Origin: Caballeronia temeraria
GTDB lineage: Bacteria > Pseudomonadota > Gammaproteobacteria > Burkholderiales > Burkholderiaceae
DNA length: 41,916 nucleotides
Reading direction: 5' to 3'
NCBI RefSeq assembly: GCF_001544795.2
Contig: NZ_FCOI02000049.1
Span: forward strand, 1 to 41,916
This document shows positions 24,331-32,401 of the stretch, in pieces (positions within the stretch are counted from its first letter, which is position 1; each line of letters begins with the position of its first letter). Under the pieces are notes generated by a model. The model ran no database searches, was not told the origin of the DNA, and worked only from the letters and a program-made list of their open reading frames with translations. A program made the position numbers and the translations under genes.

Positions 24331-25370
24331 AACCCACACGCGCTACGCTCGCGGATGTCGCGCGGCTGGCGGGCGTGTCGCTCGGCAGCGCATCGCGGGC
24401 CTTGTCCGTGCCAGATCAGGTCAAGCCGCAGACGCTCGCGAATGTGCAGCGCGCGGTCGAGCAGCTCGGCTACGTGCGAAACGGCGCGGCGCAGGCGCTT
24501 GCCTCGCGCAAGACGCGCACGATCGCCGCCATCTATCCGACGCTGAACAACCCCATCTACGCCGATTCGATTCAGGCGCTTCAGCAGACGTTATGGGGTT
24601 ACGGGTATCAGTTGCTGATCGCGAGTCACGAGTACAAGCCGGCCCGCGAACTTGAAGTGCTACGCGCTATTCTGGAGCGCGGCGTCGACGGGCTCGTGCT
24701 CGTGGGCACCGACCATCCGCCCGAGGTCTTCGAACTGACGCGCCAGTGCGCGCTGCCTTACGTCCTCACCTGGTCGGTGGACGAAACGCAGTATCCCCAT
24801 TGCGTCGGCTTCTCGAACTTTGAGGCCGCTTACCAGTTGGCAAGGCGCATCGTCGGATTTGGGCATCAGCGCGTGGCCATGTGCGGCGGCTCCACGTTGG
24901 GCAATGAACGCGTGCGTGCGCGGCAGGCAGGCACGCGCGCCGCGCTCCGGGAAGCGGGCCTCGATCTAAGACCCGAATGGATCGTGGAAGCGCCGTTCAC
25001 GTTCGAAGGCGGAAGGCAGGCGCTGCGGGAACTGTGGCACGGGGAGTTGCGGCCCAGCGTCGTCCTATGCGGCACGGATCTACAGGCCATCGGGCTGCTC
25101 GACGAATGCCGCGCGAAGGGCATTCGCGTGCCTGAGGATCTTTCGGTGACCGGCTTCGACGATATCGAACAGGCCCGGCTCACGCAGCCGCCGCTTACGA
25201 CAGTGCGCGTTCCATCGCTGGAGATCGGCGCGCGCGCGGCCCGGCATCTGATGGCACTGATCGACGGCAAGGATGGTGACGACGAGATCGTGCTTGAAGC
25301 GCCCGTCGTGCAACGCGGCACGCTTTCAGCACCCTGCCTGGGTGAGCGGTTTCGCGGAGAATCGGCATAG
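24327..25370 (+). CDS. LacI-family transcriptional regulator
   Basis: This 347-aa repressor has an N-terminal HTH 'TLADVARLAGVSLGSASRAL' (residues 5-25) with hinge helix 'NGAAQALASRKT'. It has a periplasmic-binding-protein-like effector domain ('YADSIQALQQTLWGYGYQLL', 'GVDGLVLVGTDHP', 'LSVTGFDDIEQARLTQPPLTTV'). The ATG overlaps the preceding stop (ATGA), so the repressor is co-transcribed with the genes it probably controls. TTGAAGCGCTTCAA twice ahead of the operon is the expected type of site. LacI proteins usually sense sugars; control of a branched-chain-amino-acid-type importer is unusual. Confidence 0.93.
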   Translation: MKPTRATLADVARLAGVSLGSASRALSVPDQVKPQTLANVQRAVEQLGYVRNGAAQALASRKTRTIAAIYPTLNNPIYADSIQALQQTLWGYGYQLLIASHEYKPARELEVLRAILERGVDGLVLVGTDHPPEVFELTRQCALPYVLTWSVDETQYPHCVGFSNFEAAYQLARRIVGFGHQRVAMCGGSTLGNERVRARQAGTRAALREAGLDLRPEWIVEAPFTFEGGRQALRELWHGELRPSVVLCGTDLQAIGLLDECRAKGIRVPEDLSVTGFDDIEQARLTQPPLTTVRVPSLEIGARAARHLMALIDGKDGDDEIVLEAPVVQRGTLSAPCLGERFRGESA

Positions 25371-25431
25371 GCCCTCCCTTGGAAGGGTCCATCACAGAGC
25401 TTCGACACACATAAGCGGTCGGCAGCGTGAC

Positions 25432-25647
25432 TCGCCGCCGATGGGAGTGTTGAAGCGCCGACAGCTCGCCCGCGCCCCGAAGAGTTCTTCATCGGCGACA
25501 CCGTTGGATTCACCGACAAGCATCTGAACGAGCGTGTTGGCACCGTCGTTAGGCTGAATTCGAAAACGGCGTCGATAGCCCTGACAGACTCCGAAGGACA
25601 CTGACGCGTCTCGTACGCCCTATTAGGGAAAATCCGCGATGTCTGAT
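25432..25647 (+). pseudogene. Small conserved protein fragment broken by an in-frame stop
   Basis: A plus-strand frame reads 'PEEFFIGDTVGFTDKHLN' then 'ERVGTVVRLNSKTASIALTD' then 'SEGH', a TGA, and 'RVSYALLGKIRDV' before TGA. The block resembles a small beta-rich domain in Burkholderia hypothetical proteins with the pattern 'VGD.V.F.D..L..R.GT..R.N..TA.....G.WRV....LL'. The TGA falls where a Trp (TGG) is expected, so a single G-to-A change would explain it. No start codon or upstream part is recognisable. The family is recalled from memory and unnamed. Confidence 0.45.
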
Positions 25648-26047
25648 TGAAGTCCTGTCAACACTGGACGACTGGATGCACTGACGGATACGGAGAAAGC
25701 GTTACCTGCGTCACACCGCGCCGGTGTACGCAAGTCTTCTGGCTTCAACTCGATGCGGACGATCGCCGACTGGTGAGCGTATTCAGGAACGGATTTTCTC
25801 GAATTGAAGGGGTCGCGCGACGCAAGTTGCTTGCACGATCAACGCGCCCGGTCCGCCTAACCGAGGCTGACATTTCGCGTCCTTGATTGCCAACGGTGCC
25901 CGTTGGAGAATCACGAGTAGCGTGGAGGTCCGCCAATTTTTTTGGCGGGTGAAGGCGTTGACGATTAGTTGCATCTCTTCGTTAGGCGAAACTACGCCTC
26001 ATAGGGTCAGCACGGCATGATCCTGCCTCGTTTCCACGTACAGCAAA
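25648..26047. other. Intergenic stretch before the IS3 remnant
   Basis: A plus-strand open frame (25647-25886) gives a protein I do not recognise and has no good ribosome-binding site. The rest is AT-richer than the neighbouring catabolic genes. The TGATCCTGCC near 26019 may be close to an IS3-type terminus, but no matching inverted end was found. Confidence 0.3.
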
Positions 26048-26615
26048 TCATGCAGCGATCGTCCTAGCCTCGTATTCGACTGGAGTGCAGAAATCGAAAG
26101 AAGTGTGCAGGCGTTGTCGATTGTAGTAGCCCTCGACCCAGTCGACGATATCCAGACGAGCCTGAGCGCGCGTTTGGTAGCGAACCTGATAGACTCGCTC
26201 GACTTTCAGGGTTTTAAAGAAGCTTTTCATTGGCGCGTTGTCCCACGCATTAGCGCGACGGCTCATCGAAACTTTCATCTTGAAGTCGGCAGCGAGTTTC
26301 CGGTACGCTCGGCTTGCATATTGACTTCCGCGATCGGAATGTAACAACAACCCCGGCACGGGCTTACGGTGCCAGCACGCGCTGCGCAGTGCCTGGCAGA
26401 CCAGTTCCGCGTTGATGCGATCTGACATTGACCAGCCTACGATGCGTCGGCTTGCAAGATCCAGAATAGCAGCCAGGTAGCCAGCCTCCGCCGGTCCTGA
26501 TAAAGGTGATGTCGCTGACCCAAGCCTGATCGGGCTGCCAGCCGTAAAAACGACGATCAAGCAGATTGGGCGCCACCGGTAGGCGGTGTGTCGAATCCGT
26601 CGTCTGAACCGAATC
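26048..26615 (-). mobile_element. IS3-family transposase (OrfB) remnant, frameshifted, catalytic Glu lost
   Basis: Minus-strand reading: 'HRLPVAPNLLDRRFYGWQPD', 'AWVSDITFIRT' (first catalytic Asp), a frameshift near 26487, then 'LAAILDLASRRIVGWSMSD', 'LLLHSDRGSQYAS' (second Asp) and 'RANAWDNAPMKSFFKTLK', ending with 'YNRQRLHTSFDFCTPVEYE'. This is the rve integrase domain of an IS3-group OrfB. In the last motif the usual 'MESFF' is 'MKSFF' (AAA codon), so the third DDE residue is gone. OrfA and the first 60-odd residues of OrfB are missing. Confidence 0.85.
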
Positions 26616-26632
26616 AGGCGTTGCACGATCGC

Positions 26633-26960
26633 CAGCCACCGCCCGGACTCATTCATCATAGCGATCACGGGTCGCAATACCTTAGCATTCGGTACACCGA
26701 ACGTTTGGTGGACGTTGGCGTTGAACCATCAGTCGGAACTGTCGGCGACTCCGACGACAATGCTCTGGCCGAAACGATCAACGGCTTGTATAAGGCCGAA
26801 GTTGTACATCGGCGTTCATGGCGTACGCTCCAAGACGTCGAGCTCGCCACGCTCGAATGGGTTCACTGGTATGACCACCATCGGTTGCCCGGCCCGCTCG
26901 GGTAAGTATCGCCGCCTGCGCAAGCAGAGGAAGTCTACAATCGGAATCTGGTGCCCTCCG
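26633..26960 (+). mobile_element. Second IS3-family transposase remnant (C-terminus), opposite strand
   Basis: The plus-strand frame gives 'PPPGLIHHSDHGSQYLSIRY', 'TERLVDVGVEPSVGTVGDSD', 'DNALAETINGLYKAEVVHRR' and 'LEWVHWYDHHRLPGPLG', then stops at 26903-26905. The tail continues as 'VSPPAQAEEVYNRN'. It is the end of an IS3-family OrfB of a different subgroup from its neighbour: catalytic Asp in 'HSDHGSQY' and Glu in 'LAETING'. The N-terminal three-fifths are missing. It meets the other remnant head to head at about 26615-26633. Confidence 0.85.
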
Positions 26961-26990
26961 CTCGCGCGGCTTAGCGCCAAACTCGGCGGT

Positions 26991-27278
26991 CTCCGACAAA
27001 GCCGGGGCGGTTCACTTCAGCGTCAACTGCGCAGCGTGCTCGGCCATGAGCAGATCGTCACACAAACCTACGGGCGGCACCTGTTGATCAAGCGTCTCGA
27101 TGATGAGGAACCGACTGTTGTGGCGCGCCTTACCGAACTCGCCCGCAATCGTTATAGTGCCGCCTTTCGCAGCCACACCGGCCGATGGGAGCCGCTGCCG
27201 GGCACAGGTTCGCTCGACGAGATGGCCGAGGTCGTCGTCACGCTCCTGCAGCCTTACTCGCAACCCGATAATTATTAA
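26991..27278 (+). pseudogene. Short conserved open frame of unknown function, no start
   Basis: About 95 codons end at a TAA (27276-27278). The region 'HEQIVTQTYGRHLLIKRLDD', 'EEPTVVARLTELARNRY', 'FRSHTGRWEPLPGTGSLDEM' and 'AEVVVTLLQPY' looks like a genuine protein (balanced composition, amphipathic) and is similar to small Burkholderia proteins I remember only as hypothetical. No plausible start codon lies upstream, and the frame runs into IS remnant. It is probably the 3' part of a displaced small gene. Confidence 0.4.
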
Positions 27279-27294
27279 AGCTATTTGAGGGATG

Positions 27295-27666
27295 TTGTAC
27301 TAGTTCGCCATCGGTTCGCAACGCTTCTCCAGCGAAGAACTTGAAGATCTGTCCCGCTCGCCGCACTTCGGCGGCAGCTTCCGAAAGCGTTTTGCCCTCT
27401 TCTCGCGATAGCAGCGTCGCCAGCTCCGCCTTCCGAGACAGGATGATCGAAGCCGTCTGATCTAATAAGTCAAAGCGTTCCTGTGGACCACTCTTTGACC
27501 ATGAGCGAAAGGCCTCACGTGCCGCGGTGGCTGCGATCTCGGTCTGCAGCACATTAGCGTCCGCGTATTCACCGATTACATCGTTGCTATCCGACGGACT
27601 CACATTGGGTCGCCAGTGTTCGCCGGTTACCCACTCACCGTTGACCAGATTTCTATACTGATTCAT
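27295..27666 (-). pseudogene. Aldehyde dehydrogenase N-terminus (semialdehyde-dehydrogenase-like), truncated
   Basis: The ATG at 27666 starts 'YRNLVNGEWVTGEHWRPNVS', then 'SWSKSGPQERFDLLDQTA', 'LLSREEGKTLSEAAAEVRRA' and 'FKFFAGEALRTDGELV'. At this point homology ends near 27295 and unrelated sequence follows. The N-terminus resembles 2,5-dioxovalerate (alpha-ketoglutarate semialdehyde) dehydrogenases. Only about 120 of 480 residues remain, without cofactor-binding or catalytic Cys. It lies 79 bp after the MFS gene on the same strand and was likely the final gene of that operon. The break adjoins the IS-remnant cluster. Confidence 0.8.
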
Positions 27667-27745
27667 TTAACTTCGCCAAATGAGAAAAAGGCTTTCCGCG
27701 CGCCGGAAATCTTATGGAGCGGTTATACCGGCCTGCGCAACCTGG

Positions 27746-29050
27746 TTACGTCGCGAGCGGCGGTGTCGACACGGCGACCTTCGGCTCGTCGACGCGCTTT
27801 CCAACCATCAGTGCGTAGACGAGCGCAGCCAGAAGCGCGATTCCAGTACTGATAAGGAACGCGTCGACAAACGAATGCGTCCGATCGACGACAACACCGG
27901 TGACAAAAGGCGCGAACGAGCCGCCGAAATAACCGCCGAAGTTTTGAATGCTCGCAAGGGATGCCGCCATGTGCCGCGGCGTGGCCACAGACACAAGCGC
28001 CCAACTCGCACCACATGCCATCTGGACAAAGAACATCGCTACGCTGAGGTAGAAAATCGCAAGTGTCAGATTCGGCGTGAACGCAGCGGGAACCGTAAAT
28101 AAAGCCCCACCAATCAGACCGACACAGATAGGCCATTTTCGGCTTCGAATCGGTGCGATACCGCGGGCCTGCAACGCATCAGCAACGAAGCCGCTCGATA
28201 ACATGCCAATCGTGCCGAAAAGATATGGGATCGACACCAACCATCCGGTACTTGCGAGCGATAAATGGCGCTCACGCTCAAGATATGCAGGCAGCCACGT
28301 CAGGTACAGCCACAGCATATAGATGATGCCCGCATTGCCGAGAATCATGCCCCAGGTGGTACGCGTCAGAAACAGATTGCGCCATTCTGACATGGTCATC
28401 TTTCGCTCGACCTTGGTGTCACTTGCACCTTCGTTCAGATAGGCAGCTTCTCCGTCCGAGAGCGTCACGTTTTTGCGGTCACGATAGGTCAAGTACCAGC
28501 CGATTGACACGGCAATTCCGAAGCCGCCCATGATCATGAACATTTGTCGCCAACCGCACGACAGCATCATGACAGTCAGAATCGGGGGCGCAAGAGCCGG
28601 CCCAATCGTCGACGAAGTAATGAAGATGCCCGTCGGCCGACCTCGCTCACGAATTCCAAACCACTCGCTGACCACTTTCGCGCCAGCCGGAAAGTTTGGC
28701 GATTCCCCCACTCCGAGCGCAATACGCGCAATGATGAACTGATGAAGACTCGTTATGAGCCCCCCGCTAAACTGAGCGGCGGACCAGACGAACATTCCAA
28801 GTCCCAGCATCACTCGTGATCCGAACCTGTCCAGAAGCACGCCAACCGGCAGTTGCGCAAAGGCGTAAGCGAACGAAAAAGCAGACAGCAATATTCCCAT
28901 CTGAGATGCCGACAACCCGAGTTCACTGCTGACGGAATGGTTCGCTATAGACAATGTGCTCCGATCGAGATAGTTGACAACCCCGGCCAGCGTCAGAAGC
29001 GCTATTGATGCCACCTGTATGCGCTTTAATTTCTTTGACTTCTCGATCAT
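27746..29050 (-). CDS. MFS transporter, ACS (anion:cation symporter) family
   Basis: This 434-aa permease has about 12 membrane segments. Seen: 'GVVNYLDRSTLSIANHSVSS' in helix 1 (the 'YLDR' motif typical of ACS members such as glucarate/galactonate and phthalate transporters), 'GVLLDRFGSR' in the helix 2-3 loop, and 'GVGESPNFPAGAKVVSEWF'. Imports an organic anion, probably a hydroxy or sugar acid that its operon partners oxidise. AGGAGA lies before ATG. It follows the YdiJ-like gene by 77 bp. Confidence 0.9.
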   Translation of the reverse strand: MIEKSKKLKRIQVASIALLTLAGVVNYLDRSTLSIANHSVSSELGLSASQMGILLSAFSFAYAFAQLPVGVLLDRFGSRVMLGLGMFVWSAAQFSGGLITSLHQFIIARIALGVGESPNFPAGAKVVSEWFGIRERGRPTGIFITSSTIGPALAPPILTVMMLSCGWRQMFMIMGGFGIAVSIGWYLTYRDRKNVTLSDGEAAYLNEGASDTKVERKMTMSEWRNLFLTRTTWGMILGNAGIIYMLWLYLTWLPAYLERERHLSLASTGWLVSIPYLFGTIGMLSSGFVADALQARGIAPIRSRKWPICVGLIGGALFTVPAAFTPNLTLAIFYLSVAMFFVQMACGASWALVSVATPRHMAASLASIQNFGGYFGGSFAPFVTGVVVDRTHSFVDAFLISTGIALLAALVYALMVGKRVDEPKVAVSTPPLAT

Positions 29051-29127
29051 TCCGTCTCCTTATATTTTCGAAAATAAGTATTTGCTTCCATATTGAACAG
29101 TGCTACGCCCGGAGCTACATCTAATGA

Positions 29128-32100
29128 CTATTGCCGGTAGATATCCGCGAGCACCTGCACAGGGTGACGAAGCGTCTTGCCTCGCAGACGCTTCACCTGA
29201 CAGCGACAGGAATAGCCTGTCGCCAAGACCTCTGGGCTTTCCTCGTTCCTGACCGGGCAATCGGATTCAGGAATCTGGTGCGCCCACGACAGCGCGAAGA
29301 TATCGGTCGATGTAGTCACGTTCCTCGCTTCATGACCGTAAGTGCCTGACATCCCGCAACACCCTGTTGAGGGCATCACCACGTCCAGACCTGCCGCGGC
29401 AAAAACCGCTTTCCAAAGCGCTGTAGCTTGCGCGGCATTGGTCTTCTCCGTGCAATGAGGTAGTAACTTGAACGACACGGGTGCCGCTTTGAGCATGTGC
29501 GACGAACTGATCGCAGTCGCGAGCCACTCCTGTGGCAACAACACATTCGGGACGTTTTCGCTCCCGAGTACTTTCGAATATTCCTGGCGATACGTCAGCG
29601 TCATGGCCGGGTCGACCCCAACCAGCGTGACACCCGTGCTTGCAATATCGAGGAGCGTCTGGGCGTTCTTACGTGCGGCCCGTGCAAATCGGGTCAGAAA
29701 GCCCAAAACGTGAAGCGGCTTACCATTCGGATGAAAGGGTGCAAAAAGGACGCGAAATCCCAAAGACTCCGCGAGCTCGACAAAAGCAGTTTCGACGTCG
29801 CCACTAAAAAAATGCGTGAAAGTATCGCGAACAACGACCACGCAACGCTTGCGTTCGCTCGCGCCCATGCGCTTCAAAGTCTCAAACGTCGCTATGGCAC
29901 ATGGAATCGACTTCCTGACTTCGCTCTGAACGATACTGGGTGTGTCGACCACTCCAACAACGTGCTTGAGCAATAGTCGCGCGAACCGGCTTTCCACAGC
30001 GCCGTTGTAAAGCTGTCGCCCCCCGGGCACGGACACCAGCCGCGGAATCGTGTATTCGAGAGAAGCAATCATGTAATCGCGAGCCGGGCGAAGATATCGC
30101 GTGTGGTAATGCTCCAGAAATCGTGATCGCAACTCCGGCACGTTGACCTTGACAGGACACTGAGCGACGCAAGACTTGCAGGCGAGGCAGCCGTTCATCG
30201 CCTCATACACCTCGTGCGAAAAATCATCGTTGTTTCGACCGCGCCGCAGCGAATTCAAGAAACGTACGGGCAAGCGCTTCGCACGCGGTCGAGCGATCAG
30301 ATCGGCACCTGCAGCTACCTGCAGACGTAACCACTCACGCATCAACGACGCACGGCCTTTCGGAGAATGAATGCGTTGACGTGTCGCTTTCCATGAAGGA
30401 CACATCGAATCGTCCGGGTCGAAATTAAAGCAAGCGCCATTGCCGTTACATTGGACGGCGTCACCGTTCGCTTCCCACACCGCGTCGCTGATCTCGCGGT
30501 CGAGTTCACCTCGCAAAGTGGCGGAGTCAATCTTGAGAAGCGTGCTATCAGCGCCTGTCGGTACGGCGATCTTTCCGGGATTTAGCTGGTTATACGGGTC
30601 AAACGCTGCCTTGATTCGCTGCAAGGAAGGGTAAAGGCTCCCGAAGAAGGTCGGTGCGTATTCCGAGCGCACGCCTTTCCCGTGCTCTCCCCAAAGAAGT
30701 CCGCCGTACTTCATGGTGAGCGCCGACACGGCATCCGAGATGGGCCTGATCAAGGCAGCATCCTCGGGGGCTCTCAGATCGAGCGCAGGACGCACGTGCA
30801 GCACGCCAGCGTCAACATGCCCGAACATCCCATACTTCAAGCCATAGGAATCGAGCAACGCGCGAAACTCTGCGATGTACTCCGCAAGTTGCTCCGGAGG
30901 GACAGCTGTATCCTCGACAAACGGCTGCGGCCGCCTTTTTCCGCGCACGTTGCCAAGAAGGCCGACTGCGCGCTTTCGCATTGCATAAACACGACCAACC
31001 GCCACATCTCCGCAAGCGATCGTGTGGCCGAGACGCCGAACGCTCCGGTCCGTGCTGATGTGCTCGACAAATTCAGCGACACGGCTTTGCAGCTGACCGA
31101 GATCATCGGCGCTGAATTCAACCAGGTTGATACCTTGAGCGCTTCGCTCGTCGTTATAGTCCGGGAAGAACTCGGATATCGAAGTCCAGACAACGTCATC
31201 GCGGGCTAGAGCGAGTACCGTGGAGTCCACCGTCTCGATGGACAGCGGTCGATGGTCCATCAGAGCGCGCGCATCCCTCAGCGCATCCATGAATCCTTCA
31301 TACTGGATGTTCACCAACGCCGAATGAAGCGGTTTCGGCAACACGTTCAAAGTCGCCTCTACAACGAAGCCGAGCGTACCCTCCGCGCCGCAAATCAGGC
31401 TATTCAGGTTCAGCCTCCCGTCACGCTCGCGAAGATGCGCGAGATCGTAGCCCGTCAGGCAGCGATTAAGCGGCGGAAAAGTGTCTCGTATGAGTTCAGC
31501 CTGGTTGTCGGAAATCTCGCGGGCGGTTTTGTAGGCCCGTCCAACGATATCCGTCCGTGCGCAAAGCTGTTCCAGTGTTGCATCGTCGACCGGCTCGGAG
31601 GCGAGCGAAACGCCTCCAAGCAACACGCTCTTCAGAGCGATGACGTGGTCGCGCGTTTTTCCATACGTGCAGCTGCCTTGTCCGCTGGCGTCCGTGCTGA
31701 TCATCCCGCCAATCGTGGCGCGATTCGACGTGGACAGTTCCGGAGCAAAGAATAATCCGTGCGGTTTGAGAGCCGCATTCAATTGATCCTTGACGACGCC
31801 TGCCTGAACCCTTGCCGTGCGCTTAATCGGATCGATTTCAATGATGCGGTTCATGTGGCGGGACAGATCGACGACGATACCGTCGGTCAATGACTGGCCG
31901 TTGGTGCCGGTGCCACCGCCTCGGGGCGATACCACGACGCTTCGAAATCGCTCCTCGGCGAGCAGCCGCGCGATGCGCTCAACGTCAGCGGCGTTGCGGG
32001 GGAAAATCGCAGCCGTGGGTCTGCGCTGATAGATCGAATTGTCCGTTGCGAGTACCGTGCGCGTCGCATGGCTGACGTCGATCTCGCCCTCCAGTCCCGC

Positions 32101-32178
32101 AACCCGCAGAGCTTCGAGAAACGCCGCTTCGGAAGTAGTGCCTCGTGCTTCTTCTAGTTTTATCTTTATGACCTTCAT
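29128..32178 (-). CDS. FAD-linked oxidase fused to Fe-S protein (YdiJ-like D-2-hydroxyacid dehydrogenase)
   Basis: This 1016-aa protein has the same size as E. coli YdiJ, a D-2-hydroxyglutarate dehydrogenase. Residues about 45-260: FAD_binding_4 with 'VVSPRGGGTGTNGQSLTDG' and 'GMISTDASGQGSCTYGK'. About 265-555: FAD-oxidase C-domain ('YGMFGHVDAGVLHVRP', 'WGEHGKGVRSEY'). About 575-595: Cys-containing 'NGNGACFNFDPDDSMCPS'. Around 660: 'CLACKSCVAQCP', a 4Fe-4S ferredoxin motif. Near 940: 'STGCCGMSG', a CCG motif of heterodisulfide-reductase-like electron carriers. It would oxidise a D-2-hydroxy acid and pass electrons to the quinone pool. ATG with AAGG upstream. Substrate unproven. Confidence 0.9.
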   Translation of the reverse strand: MKVIKIKLEEARGTTSEAAFLEALRVAGLEGEIDVSHATRTVLATDNSIYQRRPTAAIFPRNAADVERIARLLAEERFRSVVVSPRGGGTGTNGQSLTDGIVVDLSRHMNRIIEIDPIKRTARVQAGVVKDQLNAALKPHGLFFAPELSTSNRATIGGMISTDASGQGSCTYGKTRDHVIALKSVLLGGVSLASEPVDDATLEQLCARTDIVGRAYKTAREISDNQAELIRDTFPPLNRCLTGYDLAHLRERDGRLNLNSLICGAEGTLGFVVEATLNVLPKPLHSALVNIQYEGFMDALRDARALMDHRPLSIETVDSTVLALARDDVVWTSISEFFPDYNDERSAQGINLVEFSADDLGQLQSRVAEFVEHISTDRSVRRLGHTIACGDVAVGRVYAMRKRAVGLLGNVRGKRRPQPFVEDTAVPPEQLAEYIAEFRALLDSYGLKYGMFGHVDAGVLHVRPALDLRAPEDAALIRPISDAVSALTMKYGGLLWGEHGKGVRSEYAPTFFGSLYPSLQRIKAAFDPYNQLNPGKIAVPTGADSTLLKIDSATLRGELDREISDAVWEANGDAVQCNGNGACFNFDPDDSMCPSWKATRQRIHSPKGRASLMREWLRLQVAAGADLIARPRAKRLPVRFLNSLRRGRNNDDFSHEVYEAMNGCLACKSCVAQCPVKVNVPELRSRFLEHYHTRYLRPARDYMIASLEYTIPRLVSVPGGRQLYNGAVESRFARLLLKHVVGVVDTPSIVQSEVRKSIPCAIATFETLKRMGASERKRCVVVVRDTFTHFFSGDVETAFVELAESLGFRVLFAPFHPNGKPLHVLGFLTRFARAARKNAQTLLDIASTGVTLVGVDPAMTLTYRQEYSKVLGSENVPNVLLPQEWLATAISSSHMLKAAPVSFKLLPHCTEKTNAAQATALWKAVFAAAGLDVVMPSTGCCGMSGTYGHEARNVTTSTDIFALSWAHQIPESDCPVRNEESPEVLATGYSCRCQVKRLRGKTLRHPVQVLADIYRQ

Positions 32179-32357
32179 GTCGCTTACCTTTCATGCGTCC
32201 TGGAGCGGCACTCTGCGCACCTATTGCTTCACCTGCGTCTATCAGAGCAACAGGCCTGACGCGTCGTCGTGATGGCCGCATTCGGAGAGAAAACGCGAGG
32301 TCACGCGTCGGCGACACTCAGGAGATAACGCTTACGCTGTTGATGTGACTTGCCGCT

Positions 32358-32386
32358 GCTCGCCAGGTACATGCGTCCCGGCGAGC
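32358..32386 (-). repeat. Hairpin between the PhyH and YdiJ-like genes
   Basis: GCTCGCC (32358-32364) and GGCGAGC (32380-32386) form a perfect 7-bp stem with a 15-nt loop just past the PhyH stop, in a 223-bp intergenic gap. No T-tract follows on the minus strand. It may reduce read-through or protect the 3' end. Confidence 0.3.
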
Positions 32387-32401
32387 GACGCGCGCGCAAA
32401 T

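Noticed and set aside
25371..25394. Inverted repeat CCCTTGGAAGGG after the LacI gene as a terminator
   Set aside because: The loop would be only 2 nt and no T-run follows, so it cannot be supported as an intrinsic terminator.
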